A stretch of DNA of 64,000 nucleotides from Actinopolyspora mzabensis (GTDB taxonomy: Bacteria; Actinomycetota; Actinomycetes; Mycobacteriales; Pseudonocardiaceae). This document shows positions 10,795 through 20,700 of this stretch, in pieces. The stretch spans positions 248,001-312,000 of the forward strand of contig NZ_FNFM01000001.1 in the NCBI RefSeq assembly GCF_900101095.1, read 5' to 3'. The stretch's first letter is position 1, and the number at the start of each line of letters is the position of its first letter. The position numbers were made by a program, and so were the translations under genes. Below the pieces are notes generated by a model, which worked only from the letters and a program-made list of their open reading frames with translations, was not told where the DNA came from and made no database searches.

Positions 10795-11148
10795 TCAGTT
10801 CTGCTGCTGCATCTCCCGGCTCATCTGCTCCTGGAACTCGTTCTGGAACTCGGGCGACTGGAACACCGAGAGCGCGAGGATCGCCCAGACGATGCAGATG
10901 ACCAGGCCGACACCGGACAGGACCGTCCCCGTGATCGCGGCCCTCTTGTTGGTGGCCCTGCCCTGCGAGACCTTCCGGATGCCGATGATGCCGAGGATGA
11001 CGCCGACGATGACGACCGGCCAGGCGATGACCCCGAACACCGGGATCAGCGACAGCACCACCCCGATGATGCCGAGCACGAGCGCGGCGGTTCCCAGACC
11101 GTTGCTCGGCTGCTGTTCGGGTTGCTGTTGGTAGTCCTGATAGGACAC
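10795..11148 (-). CDS. DUF4190-type small membrane protein
   Basis: 117-residue protein with a Gln-rich cytoplasmic start (SYQDYQQQPEQQ) and a DUF4190-like core: two hydrophobic segments, GLGTAALVLGIIGVVLSLIP and the later GTVLSGVGLVICIVWAILAL, with GIIGIRKVSQGRATNK between them. Function unknown; such proteins are frequent small actinobacterial membrane proteins. GTG 11148 is chosen because GGAAGG is seven bases upstream; the frame is open 28 codons further. It is convergent with the transglycosylase gene. Confidence 0.78.
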   Translation of the reverse strand: MSYQDYQQQPEQQPSNGLGTAALVLGIIGVVLSLIPVFGVIAWPVVIVGVILGIIGIRKVSQGRATNKRAAITGTVLSGVGLVICIVWAILALSVFQSPEFQNEFQEQMSREMQQQN

Positions 11149-11650
11149 GTTCGATCCTTCCGTGACGCCGTTGGTTGGTGCGCTTCCCGGTTCGCGCGAA
11201 ACTCCCGTTTCGGCGTGCTGCGAATCCGGCACCGAACGGGAAACCCTATAACGCGATTGTCCGATTTCGGGGCGAGTTGCTCGATCTGGGCCGGCTGTTC
11301 ACCGTTTCGTTGTATGACTCGTGATTTCCCCTACACCGACACGCCGAAACTCGTAGGAAGCCCCTGTCCGAGTCCGTGCGGTCCCGCTCACGCCGCTCGC
11401 CGAGCCGCTGTCGGGGGCGGGCGTCGGCGCCACGTCCGCGTACCGCTGACCGAATCGGTTCGGGTCGCCCGTGCCGCCCACCCTGCGCTGCAATAGCCTG
11501 GACCCGACAAGGTGCTCGGGACGGACGACGAATCGACAGGGTTCACCGACTTTCGTTCGGTCGTTCCCGCCGAGATCTACCGGCCGGGTTGCTGCTAACC
11601 GTGGGATCTCCTTCGGCACGCCAGTGCCGAACCCCCCCTACGCAGTTCGC
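11149..11650. other. Intergenic stretch without a gene
   Basis: About 500 bp between the DUF4190 gene and repeat copy R4. It is locally less GC-rich around 11290-11330, probably promoter DNA for the divergent genes. Short open frames here have Arg/Pro-biased composition and no start signals, so I call none. Confidence 0.5.
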
Positions 11651-11755
11651 GACGCCGCGGGTCCTCCCGTGCGGCTCTCGCGAGGAAGGCCCGACGTTGG
11701 GTCGCTACCCGATGTCGGGCCTCCCCGCAGCGAGAGCCGTGCGAGAGGTTCCGCC
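11651..11755 (-). repeat. Palindromic repeat copy R4 (inverted)
   Basis: Reverse-orientation core element with both arms present (GCGGCTCTCGCGAGGA on the left, GCGAGAGCCGTGCGAGAGG on the right) and the inner CGACGT/CGATGTCG region. No hairpin pair is attached. It ends 50 bp before the ppx start codon. Confidence 0.83.
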
Positions 11756-11805
11756 AAGCGAGCACCCCGTCAACTCGACCGGGAGACTTCGAAACAGGAG
11801 GAAGC

Positions 11806-12759
11806 ATGGTGCGCGTTGCTGCGATCGACTGCGGGACGAACTCGATCCGGTTGTTGATCGCCGAGGTGACCGTGCACGAGGACGGCACGCGCGAACTGCG
11901 CGACCTGCACCGCGAGATGCGGATCGTGCGGCTGGGGCAGGGGGTCGACGCCACCGGCAGGTTGTCCGAGGAGGCGCTCGACCGCACCAGGCAGGCGCTG
12001 CACGACTACGACGAGCGCATCCGCGAGGAGGCCGTCGAGCGCACCAGGATGGTGGCCACCTCGGCGACCAGGGACGCCGCCAACCGCGAGGACTTCTTCG
12101 GGATGGTCCGCGAGACGCTGGGGGTGGAGGCCGAGGTCATCACCGGCGAGGAGGAGGCCAGGCTCTCCTTCGTCGGCGCGGTGGGTGACCTGGACCCGGC
12201 GGACGGTCCGTTCCTGGTGGCGGACGTGGGTGGTGGTTCCACCGAGTTGGTGCTCGGCCACTGGGACGGCAAGGAGGCCCGGATTGCCGGATCCCACTCA
12301 GCGGACATCGGATGCGTGCGTCTCACGGAGCGTTGCCTCCATACCGATCCGGCTACCCCCGATGAGGTGAAGATCGCGAGTGAGTTCACGCGGGAGGCAC
12401 TGGATGACGCGTTCGCCGCCGTGGACGTCTCCGCCGCGCGCCGCTGGGTCGGGGTGGCGGGCACCGTCACCACGTTGTCGGCGATCTCGCACGGTCTCTC
12501 CCAGTACGACCCCGCCGCGATCCACCTGTCCCGCGTGTCCCGGACCAGTGTCGACGAGACCGCTCGTGAGCTGCTGGCGATGGATCACGAGCAGCGCGCC
12601 GCGCTGGGACCGATGCACCCGGGGCGGGTGGACGTCATCGGGGGAGGCGCGTTGGTCGTGAGCGTGCTCGCGGCCGAGCTGGCGGAGCGAGCCGGGATCA
12701 CGGATATCACTGTCAGTGAGCACGACATCCTCGACGGTATCGCCCTTTCGATCGGTTGA
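11806..12759 (+). CDS. Exopolyphosphatase/guanosine pentaphosphatase (Ppx/GppA)
   Basis: Ppx/GppA family phosphatase of the sugar kinase/Hsp70/actin fold, hydrolysing polyphosphate or pppGpp; 317 aa, the short actinobacterial form (Rv1026-like by context). Phosphate-binding loop 1 is VAAIDCGTNSIRLL at the start, and loop 2 is ADVGGGSTELV near residue 140. EVITGEEEARLSF matches the family. A perfect-looking AGGAGGAAGC precedes the ATG. In mycobacteria it directly follows the DUF501 gene; here aidB, a transglycosylase and repeats intervene. Confidence 0.92.
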   Translation: MVRVAAIDCGTNSIRLLIAEVTVHEDGTRELRDLHREMRIVRLGQGVDATGRLSEEALDRTRQALHDYDERIREEAVERTRMVATSATRDAANREDFFGMVRETLGVEAEVITGEEEARLSFVGAVGDLDPADGPFLVADVGGGSTELVLGHWDGKEARIAGSHSADIGCVRLTERCLHTDPATPDEVKIASEFTREALDDAFAAVDVSAARRWVGVAGTVTTLSAISHGLSQYDPAAIHLSRVSRTSVDETARELLAMDHEQRAALGPMHPGRVDVIGGGALVVSVLAAELAERAGITDITVSEHDILDGIALSIG

Positions 12760-12966
12760 TTCCCATTATGTGAGACACTTCATTCCGACAATTGGGTGAT
12801 TATCTTGCTGAATCGAGAAAGAAAGTGACGGCTTAGTGACAGCTCATTGTCGTGAACTGTGTCTCGCTTATGTTTACGCTCGCACTCATCCGACGACCCG
12901 AGGTCGTCGGCGTGGCGACCCCCGCCCTGATCGGCGGGGAGTCACGTAGACAGCGGGAGGAATTTG

Positions 12967-14631
12967 ATGCGCAAGCGACGCATGGTCGCGCCGGTCGCGG
13001 CATCGCTGTCGGCGGTCCTGCTGGCAGCAGGCTGCGGCGGCGGTGGCGGCAGCGCCGTCACCGAGGCAACCGGGACCCTGGAGGACCCGATCACGGTCCA
13101 GTGGGGTGAACCGCAGAGCGAGCTGGTTCCCACCAACAGCAACGACACTTTCGGCTCCCAGGTCCTCAACCCGATGTTCACCGGCCTGGTGGAGTACGAC
13201 CCCAAGTCTTTCGAGCCGAAGAACGCGATGGCCAAGTCCATCGAGCTCTCGGACGACAAGAAGACCTACACGGTCAAGCTCAAGCAGGGCTGGAAGTTCC
13301 ACAACGGTGAGGAAGTCACCGCCGACAACTTCGTCCGGGCCTGGAACTACGGCGCCTACGCGGGCAACGCCCAGCAGAACGCCGACATGTTCAACGCGAT
13401 CCAGGGCTACGACGCGGTGCACCCCGCCGACCCCGACGGTGAAGAGGGACCGAAGAAGCCGCCGGAACCCTCCGCCGAGAAGATGTCCGGCCTGAAGGTG
13501 GTCGACGACCACACCTTCAAGATCACGCTGAAGAAGCCGTTCAGCGTCTTCCCGACCAAGATCGGCTACCAGGCCTTCGTGCCGCTGCCGGACGCGTTCT
13601 TCGAGAACAAGGAGAAGTTCCGCAAGAACCCGATCGGCAACGGGCCCTACAAGTTCGAGAGCCGGACGCCGCAGCAGAGCCTGACGCTGACCCGCTACAA
13701 GGACTACCAGGGTGACGACGCGGGCAGCGTCGACGCGGTCAAGATGGTGGTCTACAACAAGGCGCAGACCGCTTACCAGGATCTCAAGTCCGACAACCTG
13801 GACGTGATCAACACCATCCCCACCTCCGCGCTGGCCGACAACCGGTGGAAGGACGAGCTCGGCGAGCGGGCTATCTCCAAGCCGCGCATGGGCATCACCG
13901 TACTGAACCTCCCGATGTACAAGGAGAAGTTCAAGAACCCGGACCTGCGCAAGGCGCTGTCGCTGGCGATCGACCGCGAGAAGATCGTCAAGCAGGTCTT
14001 CAACGGTGAGGCCACCGCCGCCACCGGCTGGATCGCCCCCGACTTCCCCGGTGGCCCGGACAAGGGCTCCTGCGGCGAGTGGTGCAACTACGACAAGGCC
14101 AAGGCCAAGGAGCACCTGAAGAAGGCGGGTGGTTTCGACGGTCAGCTGACGCTGAGCTACAACGCCGACGGCGCCCACAAGCAGTGGATCACCGCCGTGG
14201 CGGGTAGCATCCGGGACACCCTGGGCATCAAGGTCGGCCTCAACGCGGTGCCCACCTTCGGCACCTACCAGGACCAGATGGACAACAACGAGATGACCGG
14301 GCCTTTCCGCTACGGCTGGGTCGCCGACTACCCGACCCCGCGGACCTTCCTCAAGCCGCTCTACACCACGAGCGGTTCGGCGAACAACACCGGTTACTCG
14401 AGCGAGAAGTTCGACAACCTGATCGCCGAGGCCGACCAGGCCGCCACCGTGGACAAGGCCAACCAGCTCTACAACCAGGCGGCGTCGCAGCTGGGCAAGG
14501 ATGTACCTTCCATCCCGCTGTTCACCAACGCGGTGAAGGGTGCGACCTCGAACCGGCTGGCCGAGGGCACGCTCAACTCCCGCACGGTTCCCGCGATCAC
14601 CACCTTCAAGGTGGCTCAGGCGGGAGAGTGA
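12967..14631 (+). CDS. Oligopeptide/dipeptide ABC transporter substrate-binding lipoprotein
   Basis: Extracellular solute-binding protein family 5 (OppA/DppA type), 554 aa. The signal peptide ends in the lipobox LAAGC with lipidated Cys23, followed by a Gly/Ser linker. Family features include WKFHNGEEVTADNFVRAW near residue 110, NGPYKFES, LNLPMYKEKFKNPDLRKALSLAIDRE, and a C-terminal lobe. ATG 12967 has GGAGG seven bases upstream; TTG 12964 is less likely. The 200-bp upstream region is AT-richer with a possible promoter (TTGTCG at 12847, TATGTT at 12869). First gene of a five-gene importer operon. Confidence 0.94.
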   Translation: MRKRRMVAPVAASLSAVLLAAGCGGGGGSAVTEATGTLEDPITVQWGEPQSELVPTNSNDTFGSQVLNPMFTGLVEYDPKSFEPKNAMAKSIELSDDKKTYTVKLKQGWKFHNGEEVTADNFVRAWNYGAYAGNAQQNADMFNAIQGYDAVHPADPDGEEGPKKPPEPSAEKMSGLKVVDDHTFKITLKKPFSVFPTKIGYQAFVPLPDAFFENKEKFRKNPIGNGPYKFESRTPQQSLTLTRYKDYQGDDAGSVDAVKMVVYNKAQTAYQDLKSDNLDVINTIPTSALADNRWKDELGERAISKPRMGITVLNLPMYKEKFKNPDLRKALSLAIDREKIVKQVFNGEATAATGWIAPDFPGGPDKGSCGEWCNYDKAKAKEHLKKAGGFDGQLTLSYNADGAHKQWITAVAGSIRDTLGIKVGLNAVPTFGTYQDQMDNNEMTGPFRYGWVADYPTPRTFLKPLYTTSGSANNTGYSSEKFDNLIAEADQAATVDKANQLYNQAASQLGKDVPSIPLFTNAVKGATSNRLAEGTLNSRTVPAITTFKVAQAGE

Positions 14632-14902
14632 GTCAGAAGGCCCGGAACGGCTCGGGTGATCTTCCCGCACGGTGAGTAACGCTCCGACGAGTGAGCTGGT
14701 CGCACCGTGGGCGAGCGGGGTACGTAGGGTGGGTAACCACTCGATGTACCCCGCGACGCGCCGATGTTCTCGGCGCCGTCGGGGCCGATCATTCGTGACA
14801 GCCATTCCGCGAGGTCTTCTCGGGTTTCGGACTGTTTCTACCCGGTCCACCGTCGCCAAAAGCGGCGGTGGACCGGGTGTGTCCTGGTCGAAGGAGGATT
14901 CG

Positions 14903-15829
14903 GTGGGCCGATACATACTGCGGCGGCTGCTGCAGTTGATTCCGGTGTTCATCGGAACGACGTTCATCATCTACTCGCTGGTCTGGGCCATCCCCGGCAA
15001 CCCGTTCGCGGGAATGTGCGGGCCGCGTGGTTGCCCGCCCGCGTTCATCGAGCAGATGACCCAGGAATACAACCTGGACAAACCGTTGCCGGTGCAGTAC
15101 GTCCTCTACCTGGGACAGCTGTTCAGCGGCAACTTCGGGCAGACCTTCAACGGTATCGAGGTCAGTACGCTGATCCAGAACGCTTATCCGGTCACCCTCA
15201 AACTCGCCACCATCGCGCTGGTCTTCGAGGCAGTGATCGGCATCGCAGCGGGCATTCTGACCGCGCTGCGCGGCAAGGGCTTCGTGGACAATCTCGTGCT
15301 CGCCGCCACGCTCTTCCTGATCGCTGTACCGGTCTTCGTCAGCGGGTTCGTCATCCAGGTCGTGTTCGGCGTACAGCTCGAATGGATCCAGCCTTCGGTC
15401 GGCAGTGATCCCACCATCGGACAACTCATCGCGCCCGGCCTCGTGCTCGGCAGCCTTTCCATGGCCTACATCGCCCGGCTGACGCGAACCGCGATGTTCG
15501 AGAACAAGCGCGCGGACTACATCCGCACCGCCACGGCCAAGGGGCTCAAGCCGCGCCGGGTGGTCTCGGTGCACATGCTGCGCAACTCGTTGATCCCGGT
15601 GATCACCTTCATAGGTACCGACTTCGGTGCGCTGATGGGCGGTGCCATCGTGACCGAGGGTGTGTTCAACATCCACGGCATCGGCGGACTCGTCTTCGAT
15701 GCCATCAAGACCCAGGAGGGCGTCACCGTCACCGGTGTGGTCACCCTGCTGGTGGTTGTCTACCTGCTGATGAACCTGCTGGTGGACATTCTCTACGCGG
15801 CTCTGGACCCGAGGATCCGATATGACTAA
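14903..15829 (+). CDS. Peptide ABC transporter permease (DppB/OppB type)
   Basis: Inner-membrane permease, 308 aa, six predicted transmembrane helices. Begins GRYILRRLLQLIPVFIGTTF, the standard OppB/DppB start, and contains the coupling EAA-type loop (RADYIRTATAKGLKPRRVV) that contacts the ATPases. GTG 14903 is chosen because AAGGAGG lies six bases upstream; the longer open frame is not protein-like. The end overlaps the next permease by eight bases, indicating translational coupling. Confidence 0.94.
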   Translation: MGRYILRRLLQLIPVFIGTTFIIYSLVWAIPGNPFAGMCGPRGCPPAFIEQMTQEYNLDKPLPVQYVLYLGQLFSGNFGQTFNGIEVSTLIQNAYPVTLKLATIALVFEAVIGIAAGILTALRGKGFVDNLVLAATLFLIAVPVFVSGFVIQVVFGVQLEWIQPSVGSDPTIGQLIAPGLVLGSLSMAYIARLTRTAMFENKRADYIRTATAKGLKPRRVVSVHMLRNSLIPVITFIGTDFGALMGGAIVTEGVFNIHGIGGLVFDAIKTQEGVTVTGVVTLLVVVYLLMNLLVDILYAALDPRIRYD

Positions 15830-16835
15830 CGCAGGGGAAGGCCAGCAGCGCATTCTCGCTGCCGGGGCCTACGCCGAAGGTGAGATCGAAGCGAGACAGC
15901 AGGGGGAGAGCGGTGACGAACTGCCCGGCACCCCCGAACCACACCAGCCTCCTAAGCAGGAGAAGCAGCGGGGACTCTGGGGCGACGCCTGGCTCGAACT
16001 GCGGCGCAAGCCGCTGTTCATCATCGGCAGCGTCATCATCCTGCTGCTGGTCGCGATCTCGATCTTTCCGGGGTTCTTCGCGCCGGGCGACCCCAACGCG
16101 CAGAACCTCACGCTGGCCCGCCAGGGACCGTCCGCCGACGCCCCGTTCGGTTACGACTCGATCGGCCGCGACATCTACACCAGGGTGATCCACGGCGCTC
16201 GCGCCTCCATCGTGGTCGGTGTGCTCGCCACGCTGCTCACCGTGGCCATCGGTTCGCTGGTGGGGCTGTTCGCGGGCTACTTCGGCGGCAAGACCGACAG
16301 CTTCCTGGCGCGGTTCGCCGAGATCTTCCTCGGGCTGCCGTTCGTGCTCGGCGCCATCGTCATCCTGTCGGTGTTCAACGCCGGTATCCAGGGAGCGCCC
16401 GGCACGATACGGATCATGCTGCAGGTCATCCTCACCATCGGGGTGCTGGCCTGGCCGATCTCGATGCGCATCATGCGTTCGGCGGCGATCGCGGCCAAGC
16501 AGCAGGACTACGTCAACGCAGCCAAGGCGTTGGGTGCCAGCCACACGCGGATCATCTTCAAGCACGTGCTGCCGAACTGCCTTGCTCCGGTGATGGTCTA
16601 CGCCACGATCGCGCTCGGCCAGTTCGTCGGCCTGGAGGCGACGCTTTCCTACCTGGGGCTCGGGCTGCAGTACCCGGTCGTCTCCTGGGGAATGATGATC
16701 TCCGACTCGCAGCAGTACATCATCAGCACGCCGCACATGCTGCTGTTCCCGGCGGGCTTCCTGGTGATCACGGTACTGGCGTTCGTGATGCTCGGTGACG
16801 CGGTGCGCGACGCGCTGGATCCGAAACAACGGTAG
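15822..16835 (+). CDS. Peptide ABC transporter permease (DppC/OppC type)
   Basis: Second permease, 337 aa. A hydrophilic 50-residue cytoplasmic N-terminus leads into the DppC-type LWGDAWLELRRKPLFIIGS region, then six membrane helices and the coupling loop KQQDYVNAAKALGASHTRIIFKHVLPN. FGYDSIGRDIYTRVIHGAR is the typical OppC periplasmic segment. ATG 15822 overlaps the previous stop. The acidic N-terminal extension is longer than in E. coli DppC, as in many actinobacteria. Confidence 0.94.
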   Translation: MTNAGEGQQRILAAGAYAEGEIEARQQGESGDELPGTPEPHQPPKQEKQRGLWGDAWLELRRKPLFIIGSVIILLLVAISIFPGFFAPGDPNAQNLTLARQGPSADAPFGYDSIGRDIYTRVIHGARASIVVGVLATLLTVAIGSLVGLFAGYFGGKTDSFLARFAEIFLGLPFVLGAIVILSVFNAGIQGAPGTIRIMLQVILTIGVLAWPISMRIMRSAAIAAKQQDYVNAAKALGASHTRIIFKHVLPNCLAPVMVYATIALGQFVGLEATLSYLGLGLQYPVVSWGMMISDSQQYIISTPHMLLFPAGFLVITVLAFVMLGDAVRDALDPKQR

Positions 16836-16849
16836 TAAGGAGGGCCGCT

Positions 16850-17869
16850 TTGTCGGCTACCGACGACAGCACGGGCGGCTCCTCGGAGTCGCGCCTGCTC
16901 GAAGTGGAAGACCTGCACGTCGAGTTCCGCACCCGCGAGGCCACGGCGAACGTGCTCAACGGGGTGGGGTATCACGTCGACGCGGGGGAGACCCTCGCCG
17001 TGCTCGGCGAGTCGGGCTCCGGCAAGAGCGTCACGGCGCAGACCGTGATGGGCATTCTGGACACTCCGCCGGGCTTCGTGACCAAGGGAGCCATCCGCTA
17101 CCGCGGGGAGGAGCTCCTCTCCGCGACGGAGGACCGCCGCCGTGGGCTGCGGGGCGAGAACATGGCGATGATTTTCCAGGACGCCCTCTCCGCGCTCAAC
17201 CCGGTTTACACCGTGGGATTCCAGATCGCCGAGCAGTTCCGCTTCCGGCGGGGGATGTCGCGCAAGGACGCGATGGCCAAGGCCGCCGAGATGCTGGACC
17301 TGGTCAAGATCCCCAACGCCAAGCAGCGCGTGAAGGAGTTCCCGCACCAGTTCTCCGGTGGCATGCGGCAGCGCGCCATGATCGCGATGTCGCTGGCGCT
17401 GGACCCGGACCTGCTCATCGCCGACGAGCCGACCACCGCGCTGGACGTGACGGTGCAGGCCCAGATCATGGACCTGCTGGACGAGCTGCGCCGCGAACGC
17501 GGCATGGGGCTGATCCTGATCACCCACGACCTCGGCGTGGTCGCCGAGGTCGCCGACCGCATCGCGGTGATGTACGCCGGTCGGGTGGTGGAGGAGTCCG
17601 ATGCGGAGTCGCTGTACAAGCGCCCCGCACACCCCTACACCGAGGGGTTGATGGAGTCCATTCCCCGGCTGGACCAGAAGGGCGAACAGCTGGCCAGCAT
17701 CAAGGGGCTCCCGCCCAACCTCGCCAACATCCCCGAGGGCTGCCCGTTCCACCCGCGCTGCCACCGCGCCACGGACGAGTGCCGCCGGAAGGTTCCGGAG
17801 TTGCTCGAACTCCGCCCCGGGCGCTACAGCGCCTGCCACTTCGCCGAGGAGTTGATCAGCAGTGAGTGA
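16850..17869 (+). CDS. Peptide ABC transporter ATPase (DppD/OppD type)
   Basis: ATP-binding subunit, 339 aa. Walker [10 protein letters not shown]-loop [10 protein letters not shown], signature [17 protein letters not shown], Walker [13 protein letters not shown] and switch H in [11 protein letters not shown] are all present. The C-terminal oligopeptide-transporter extension contains the Cys motif CPFHPRC...C...C that binds an iron-sulfur cluster or zinc in OppD/OppF families. TTG start at 16850 is supported by AAGGAGGGC eight bases before. The stop overlaps the start of the partner ATPase. Confidence 0.94.
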   Translation: MSATDDSTGGSSESRLLEVEDLHVEFRTREATANVLNGVGYHVDAGETLAVLGESGSGKSVTAQTVMGILDTPPGFVTKGAIRYRGEELLSATEDRRRGLRGENMAMIFQDALSALNPVYTVGFQIAEQFRFRRGMSRKDAMAKAAEMLDLVKIPNAKQRVKEFPHQFSGGMRQRAMIAMSLALDPDLLIADEPTTALDVTVQAQIMDLLDELRRERGMGLILITHDLGVVAEVADRIAVMYAGRVVEESDAESLYKRPAHPYTEGLMESIPRLDQKGEQLASIKGLPPNLANIPEGCPFHPRCHRATDECRRKVPELLELRPGRYSACHFAEELISSE

Positions 17870-18896
17870 GCCGATTCTGCAAGTTCGCGACCTGGTCAAG
17901 CACTTCCCGGTGCAGCAGGGGATCGTGTTCAAGAAGACCATCGGTCACGTGCGGGCGGTGGACGGGGTATCCTTCGACCTCAACCGGGGCGAGACGCTGG
18001 GCATCGTGGGCGAGTCCGGCTGCGGCAAGTCCACACTGGCCCAGGTGCTGATGCGGCTGGAGCAGCCCACCAGCGGCAGGGCGCTGTTCGAGGGCGTGGA
18101 CATGTTCGGCAAGAAGAGCGCGTCCCAGCTGCGGCAGCTGCGCAGGGACATGCAGATCGTGCTGCAGGACCCCTACACCTCGTTGAACCCGCGCAAGACC
18201 GTGGGCGACATCGTCGGCGAGCCGTTCGAGATCCACCCCGAGGTGGCGCCGAAGGGCGACCGGCAGCGACGGGTGCAGGAGCTGCTCGACACCGTCGGGC
18301 TCAACCCGGAGCACGTGCGGCGCTACCCGCACCAGTTCTCCGGTGGGCAGCGGCAGCGGATCGGTATCGCCCGTGCGCTGGCGCTCAAGCCCAAGGTGAT
18401 CGTCTGCGACGAGCCGGTGTCCGCACTGGACGTCTCGATCCAGGCGCAGGTGATGAACCTGCTGGGTGATCTGCAGTCCGAGTTCGGCCTGTCCTACATC
18501 TTCATCGCCCACGACCTCGGCGTGGTGCGGCACCTCTCCGACCGGGTGGGCGTGATGTACCTGGGCAAGATGGTCGAGAACGGCACCGAGGACCAGATCT
18601 ACGAGCACCCGCAGCACCCCTACACCCAGGCGCTGCTGTCCTCGGTGCCCGTGCCGGATCCCTCGGTGCGCGACCGCAGGGAGGCCATCCGGCTCACCGG
18701 TGACGTGCCCAGCCCGGCGAACCCGCCGTCCGGGTGCCGGTTCCGCACCAGGTGCTGGAAGGCGCAGGACATCTGCGCCGAGCAGGAGCCCGAGCTGGCC
18801 GTGCGGCGCGACGGCGGCCGCGTCGACCTCGAACTGGCCGACGGCCACCCCAGCGCCTGCCACTTCGCCGAACGGCACGAGCACGTCGTTTCCTGA
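17862..18896 (+). CDS. Peptide ABC transporter ATPase (DppF/OppF type)
   Basis: Second ATPase of the importer, 344 aa, forming a heterodimer with the preceding one. Walker [22 protein letters not shown]-loop, signature [17 protein letters not shown], Walker [13 protein letters not shown], and switch histidine in [11 protein letters not shown]-terminal C-x-F-R-T-R-C motif of the oligopeptide ATPase tail is present. GTG start overlaps the previous gene by eight bases. A strong hairpin 40 bases after the stop probably ends the operon. Confidence 0.94.
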   Translation: MSEPILQVRDLVKHFPVQQGIVFKKTIGHVRAVDGVSFDLNRGETLGIVGESGCGKSTLAQVLMRLEQPTSGRALFEGVDMFGKKSASQLRQLRRDMQIVLQDPYTSLNPRKTVGDIVGEPFEIHPEVAPKGDRQRRVQELLDTVGLNPEHVRRYPHQFSGGQRQRIGIARALALKPKVIVCDEPVSALDVSIQAQVMNLLGDLQSEFGLSYIFIAHDLGVVRHLSDRVGVMYLGKMVENGTEDQIYEHPQHPYTQALLSSVPVPDPSVRDRREAIRLTGDVPSPANPPSGCRFRTRCWKAQDICAEQEPELAVRRDGGRVDLELADGHPSACHFAERHEHVVS

Positions 18897-18935
18897 GGGA
18901 AGCGCTGTCTCTCCGAGGAGCCTCTCCTCGCGGTG

Positions 18936-18969
18936 GGGGGCGTCGATTTCGCGCGAAATCGACGCCCCC
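18936..18969. terminator. Hairpin ending the peptide importer operon
   Basis: Perfect 15-bp stem (18936-18950 with 18955-18969) with loop GCGC and the family ATTTC/GAAAT apex, but no T-tract. It lies between the convergent importer and S10 peptidase genes and is also the first hairpin of repeat copy R5. Confidence 0.65.
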
Positions 18970-19109
18970 TGCGGCGGTGCGGCCCCGGTCGGCGTCAATT
19001 TCTCGCGAAATCGCGGTGCCGCTGCGACGCAGGACTGAGCTCCCACCACTCCCGCAGGCCGAACACCGACCACTCACGTAGCTGGACCACCCGCACGGGA
19101 GGTTCCGCC
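18936..19109 (-). repeat. Repeat copy R5: hairpin pair plus deleted core
   Basis: Two ATTTC/GAAAT hairpins with arms 52 bases apart (18946 and 18998), then the GTGGTCGG-type linker in reverse orientation, then only the outer ends of the core (CCGCACGGGA joined to GGTTCCGCC at 19091-19109). The interior appears deleted. It occupies the convergent intergenic space. Confidence 0.78.
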
Positions 19110-19150
19110 GAGTAACCACCCAGTCAGACCGGGCGGACGGACGAACCGGT

Positions 19151-20629
19151 TCACCGGGAGACGAACTCGGCTAGATCGGCGGACTGCTTGATCCGCGACG
19201 GCTCGTGCACGTACATCATGTGCCCGGCTGGGTAGTAGCGGACGTCGATGTTGTCCCGCAGTTCCCGCGGGATCTCCAGTTGCGCCAGGGTGTGCTCGGC
19301 CGCGAAGTACGGCGTGGCCCCGTCGGTGTGCCCGCAGCCCACGTGCACCCGCAGGTGCGGGTTGCTGCGCATCGCCTTGGCCAGCTTGTCCGTGGCGGTC
19401 ACCGCCATCCCCTCGAAGTCCTCGTAGGACCAGGGGTGGACCCGCATCGACAGCACCTCGTAGGGCAGGTCGTTGGAGTACTCCAGCTCCTGCCGCAGGT
19501 AGTGGTTCACCCCGGCCGAGTAGGCCCCGATCAGTCCCGACACGCTCGGGTCGTCCGAGAGGTGCTCACCGCCCGCGTCGGGCTCCCAGCCGGTGAAGCG
19601 TCCGTCCATGCGGCCGACGGTCAGCCGCTTGTCGCGCAGCAGTTCGGTGAAGAACCGCAGGTGCTCGATCCGCAGGTTCACCCGGTCCACGTAGTCCGAG
19701 GTCAGTCCGGTCAACTCGGCGGTGCGCCGCACCACCTCGGCGCGGTCCTCGTCCGACAGCCGGGCACCCTGCCGCAGCGCCCACGGGTAGTCCCGCGCCG
19801 CGAACTCCTCGGCCTCGTCCAGCACCTCGCGCAGCGGGCGCTCCCCGTGCTTGCCGTGGTGGTGCGCGATGGCCGCGTAGGTCGGCAGGAACAGGCTGTA
19901 GGGCAGGTCGTTGCCCTCGGTGAAGCGGATGGTGCCCATGTCCAGCACCGTCGAGATCAACAGCAGCCCGTTCGGGTAGAGCCCGTACTTGCTCTGCAGG
20001 TGTTCGGCAAGGGAAGCGGCCCGCAACGTGCCGTAGGACTCGCCCGCCAGGTACTTCGGCGACAGCCAGCGGCCGTTGCGCGTGGTCCACAGCCGGATCA
20101 GCTCCGCCACCGACTCGATGTCGCGCCGATAGCCGTGGAAGTCGCCCGCCTTGCCGCCGCGCACCGCCCGGGAGAAGCCGGTGGAGACCGGGTCGATGAA
20201 CACCAGGTCGCTGTGCGCCAGCAGCGTCTCCGGATTGTCGGTCAGACCGTACGGCGGGGCCGCGAGCTGGCCCGCGTCGCCGGAGACCACCTTGCGCGGC
20301 CCCAGCAGCCCCATGTGCAGGAACGCGCTGGCCGCGCCGGGGCCGCCGTTGAAGGCGAACGTGACCGGGCGGTCGGAGGAGTCCGGCGAATCGGCCACGT
20401 ACGAGGTCACGAACACCTCGGCACCCGCTACGTGCCCGTCGAACTTGCCGTCGGTGTAGCTCTCCTCCCGCAGCACGTACCGGCCGGCGGTGGCCGTGTA
20501 GGAGAGTTGCTTGCCGTTGGCCGTGATCGTGTGATGCGTGCTGACCAGGTCGTCGGTCGGTTCGGCCGAAGGCGTGCTCGACTGCCGGTTCGACTCGCCG
20601 GTGTTCTCGGTTTCCTCGCTGGCTGTCAT
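19151..20629 (-). CDS. S10 family serine carboxypeptidase-like protein
   Basis: Alpha/beta-hydrolase of peptidase family S10, 492 aa. NGGPGAAS supplies the oxyanion region, GESYGT carries the nucleophile (Ser198), and the C-terminal part has HVGCGHTDGATPY and YPAGHMMY with the likely catalytic Asp and His. No signal peptide is evident from the chosen ATG (20629), so it may be cytoplasmic, as with other bacterial S10 proteins. The frame is open 31 codons upstream, but those residues are Arg/Pro-rich and overlap the divergent promoter. It is divergent from the glycosylase gene. Confidence 0.88.
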   Translation of the reverse strand: MTASEETENTGESNRQSSTPSAEPTDDLVSTHHTITANGKQLSYTATAGRYVLREESYTDGKFDGHVAGAEVFVTSYVADSPDSSDRPVTFAFNGGPGAASAFLHMGLLGPRKVVSGDAGQLAAPPYGLTDNPETLLAHSDLVFIDPVSTGFSRAVRGGKAGDFHGYRRDIESVAELIRLWTTRNGRWLSPKYLAGESYGTLRAASLAEHLQSKYGLYPNGLLLISTVLDMGTIRFTEGNDLPYSLFLPTYAAIAHHHGKHGERPLREVLDEAEEFAARDYPWALRQGARLSDEDRAEVVRRTAELTGLTSDYVDRVNLRIEHLRFFTELLRDKRLTVGRMDGRFTGWEPDAGGEHLSDDPSVSGLIGAYSAGVNHYLRQELEYSNDLPYEVLSMRVHPWSYEDFEGMAVTATDKLAKAMRSNPHLRVHVGCGHTDGATPYFAAEHTLAQLEIPRELRDNIDVRYYPAGHMMYVHEPSRIKQSADLAEFVSR

Positions 20630-20700
20630 GGGCCGTAGCCTAATCGTCTCGACCGGAGGACCCGGCGGCCCGCGCAGGGTTGTGCGGGCGATGTGCCACC

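Noticed and set aside
11299-11619. 106-residue minus-strand frame between the DUF4190 and ppx genes
   Set aside because: No start signal, no recognisable domain, skewed Arg/Thr composition, and it spans likely promoter DNA.
12886-14970. 694-residue minus-strand frame opposite the substrate-binding protein
   Set aside because: Val/Leu/Arg-biased antisense shadow with no domain or ribosome-binding site; the plus-strand gene has a lipobox and full family motifs.
18936-19109. Plain intrinsic terminator only
   Set aside because: The position suits a terminator, but the second hairpin 52 bp away, the linker and the core remnant show that it is also a copy of the repeat family; both roles are recorded.
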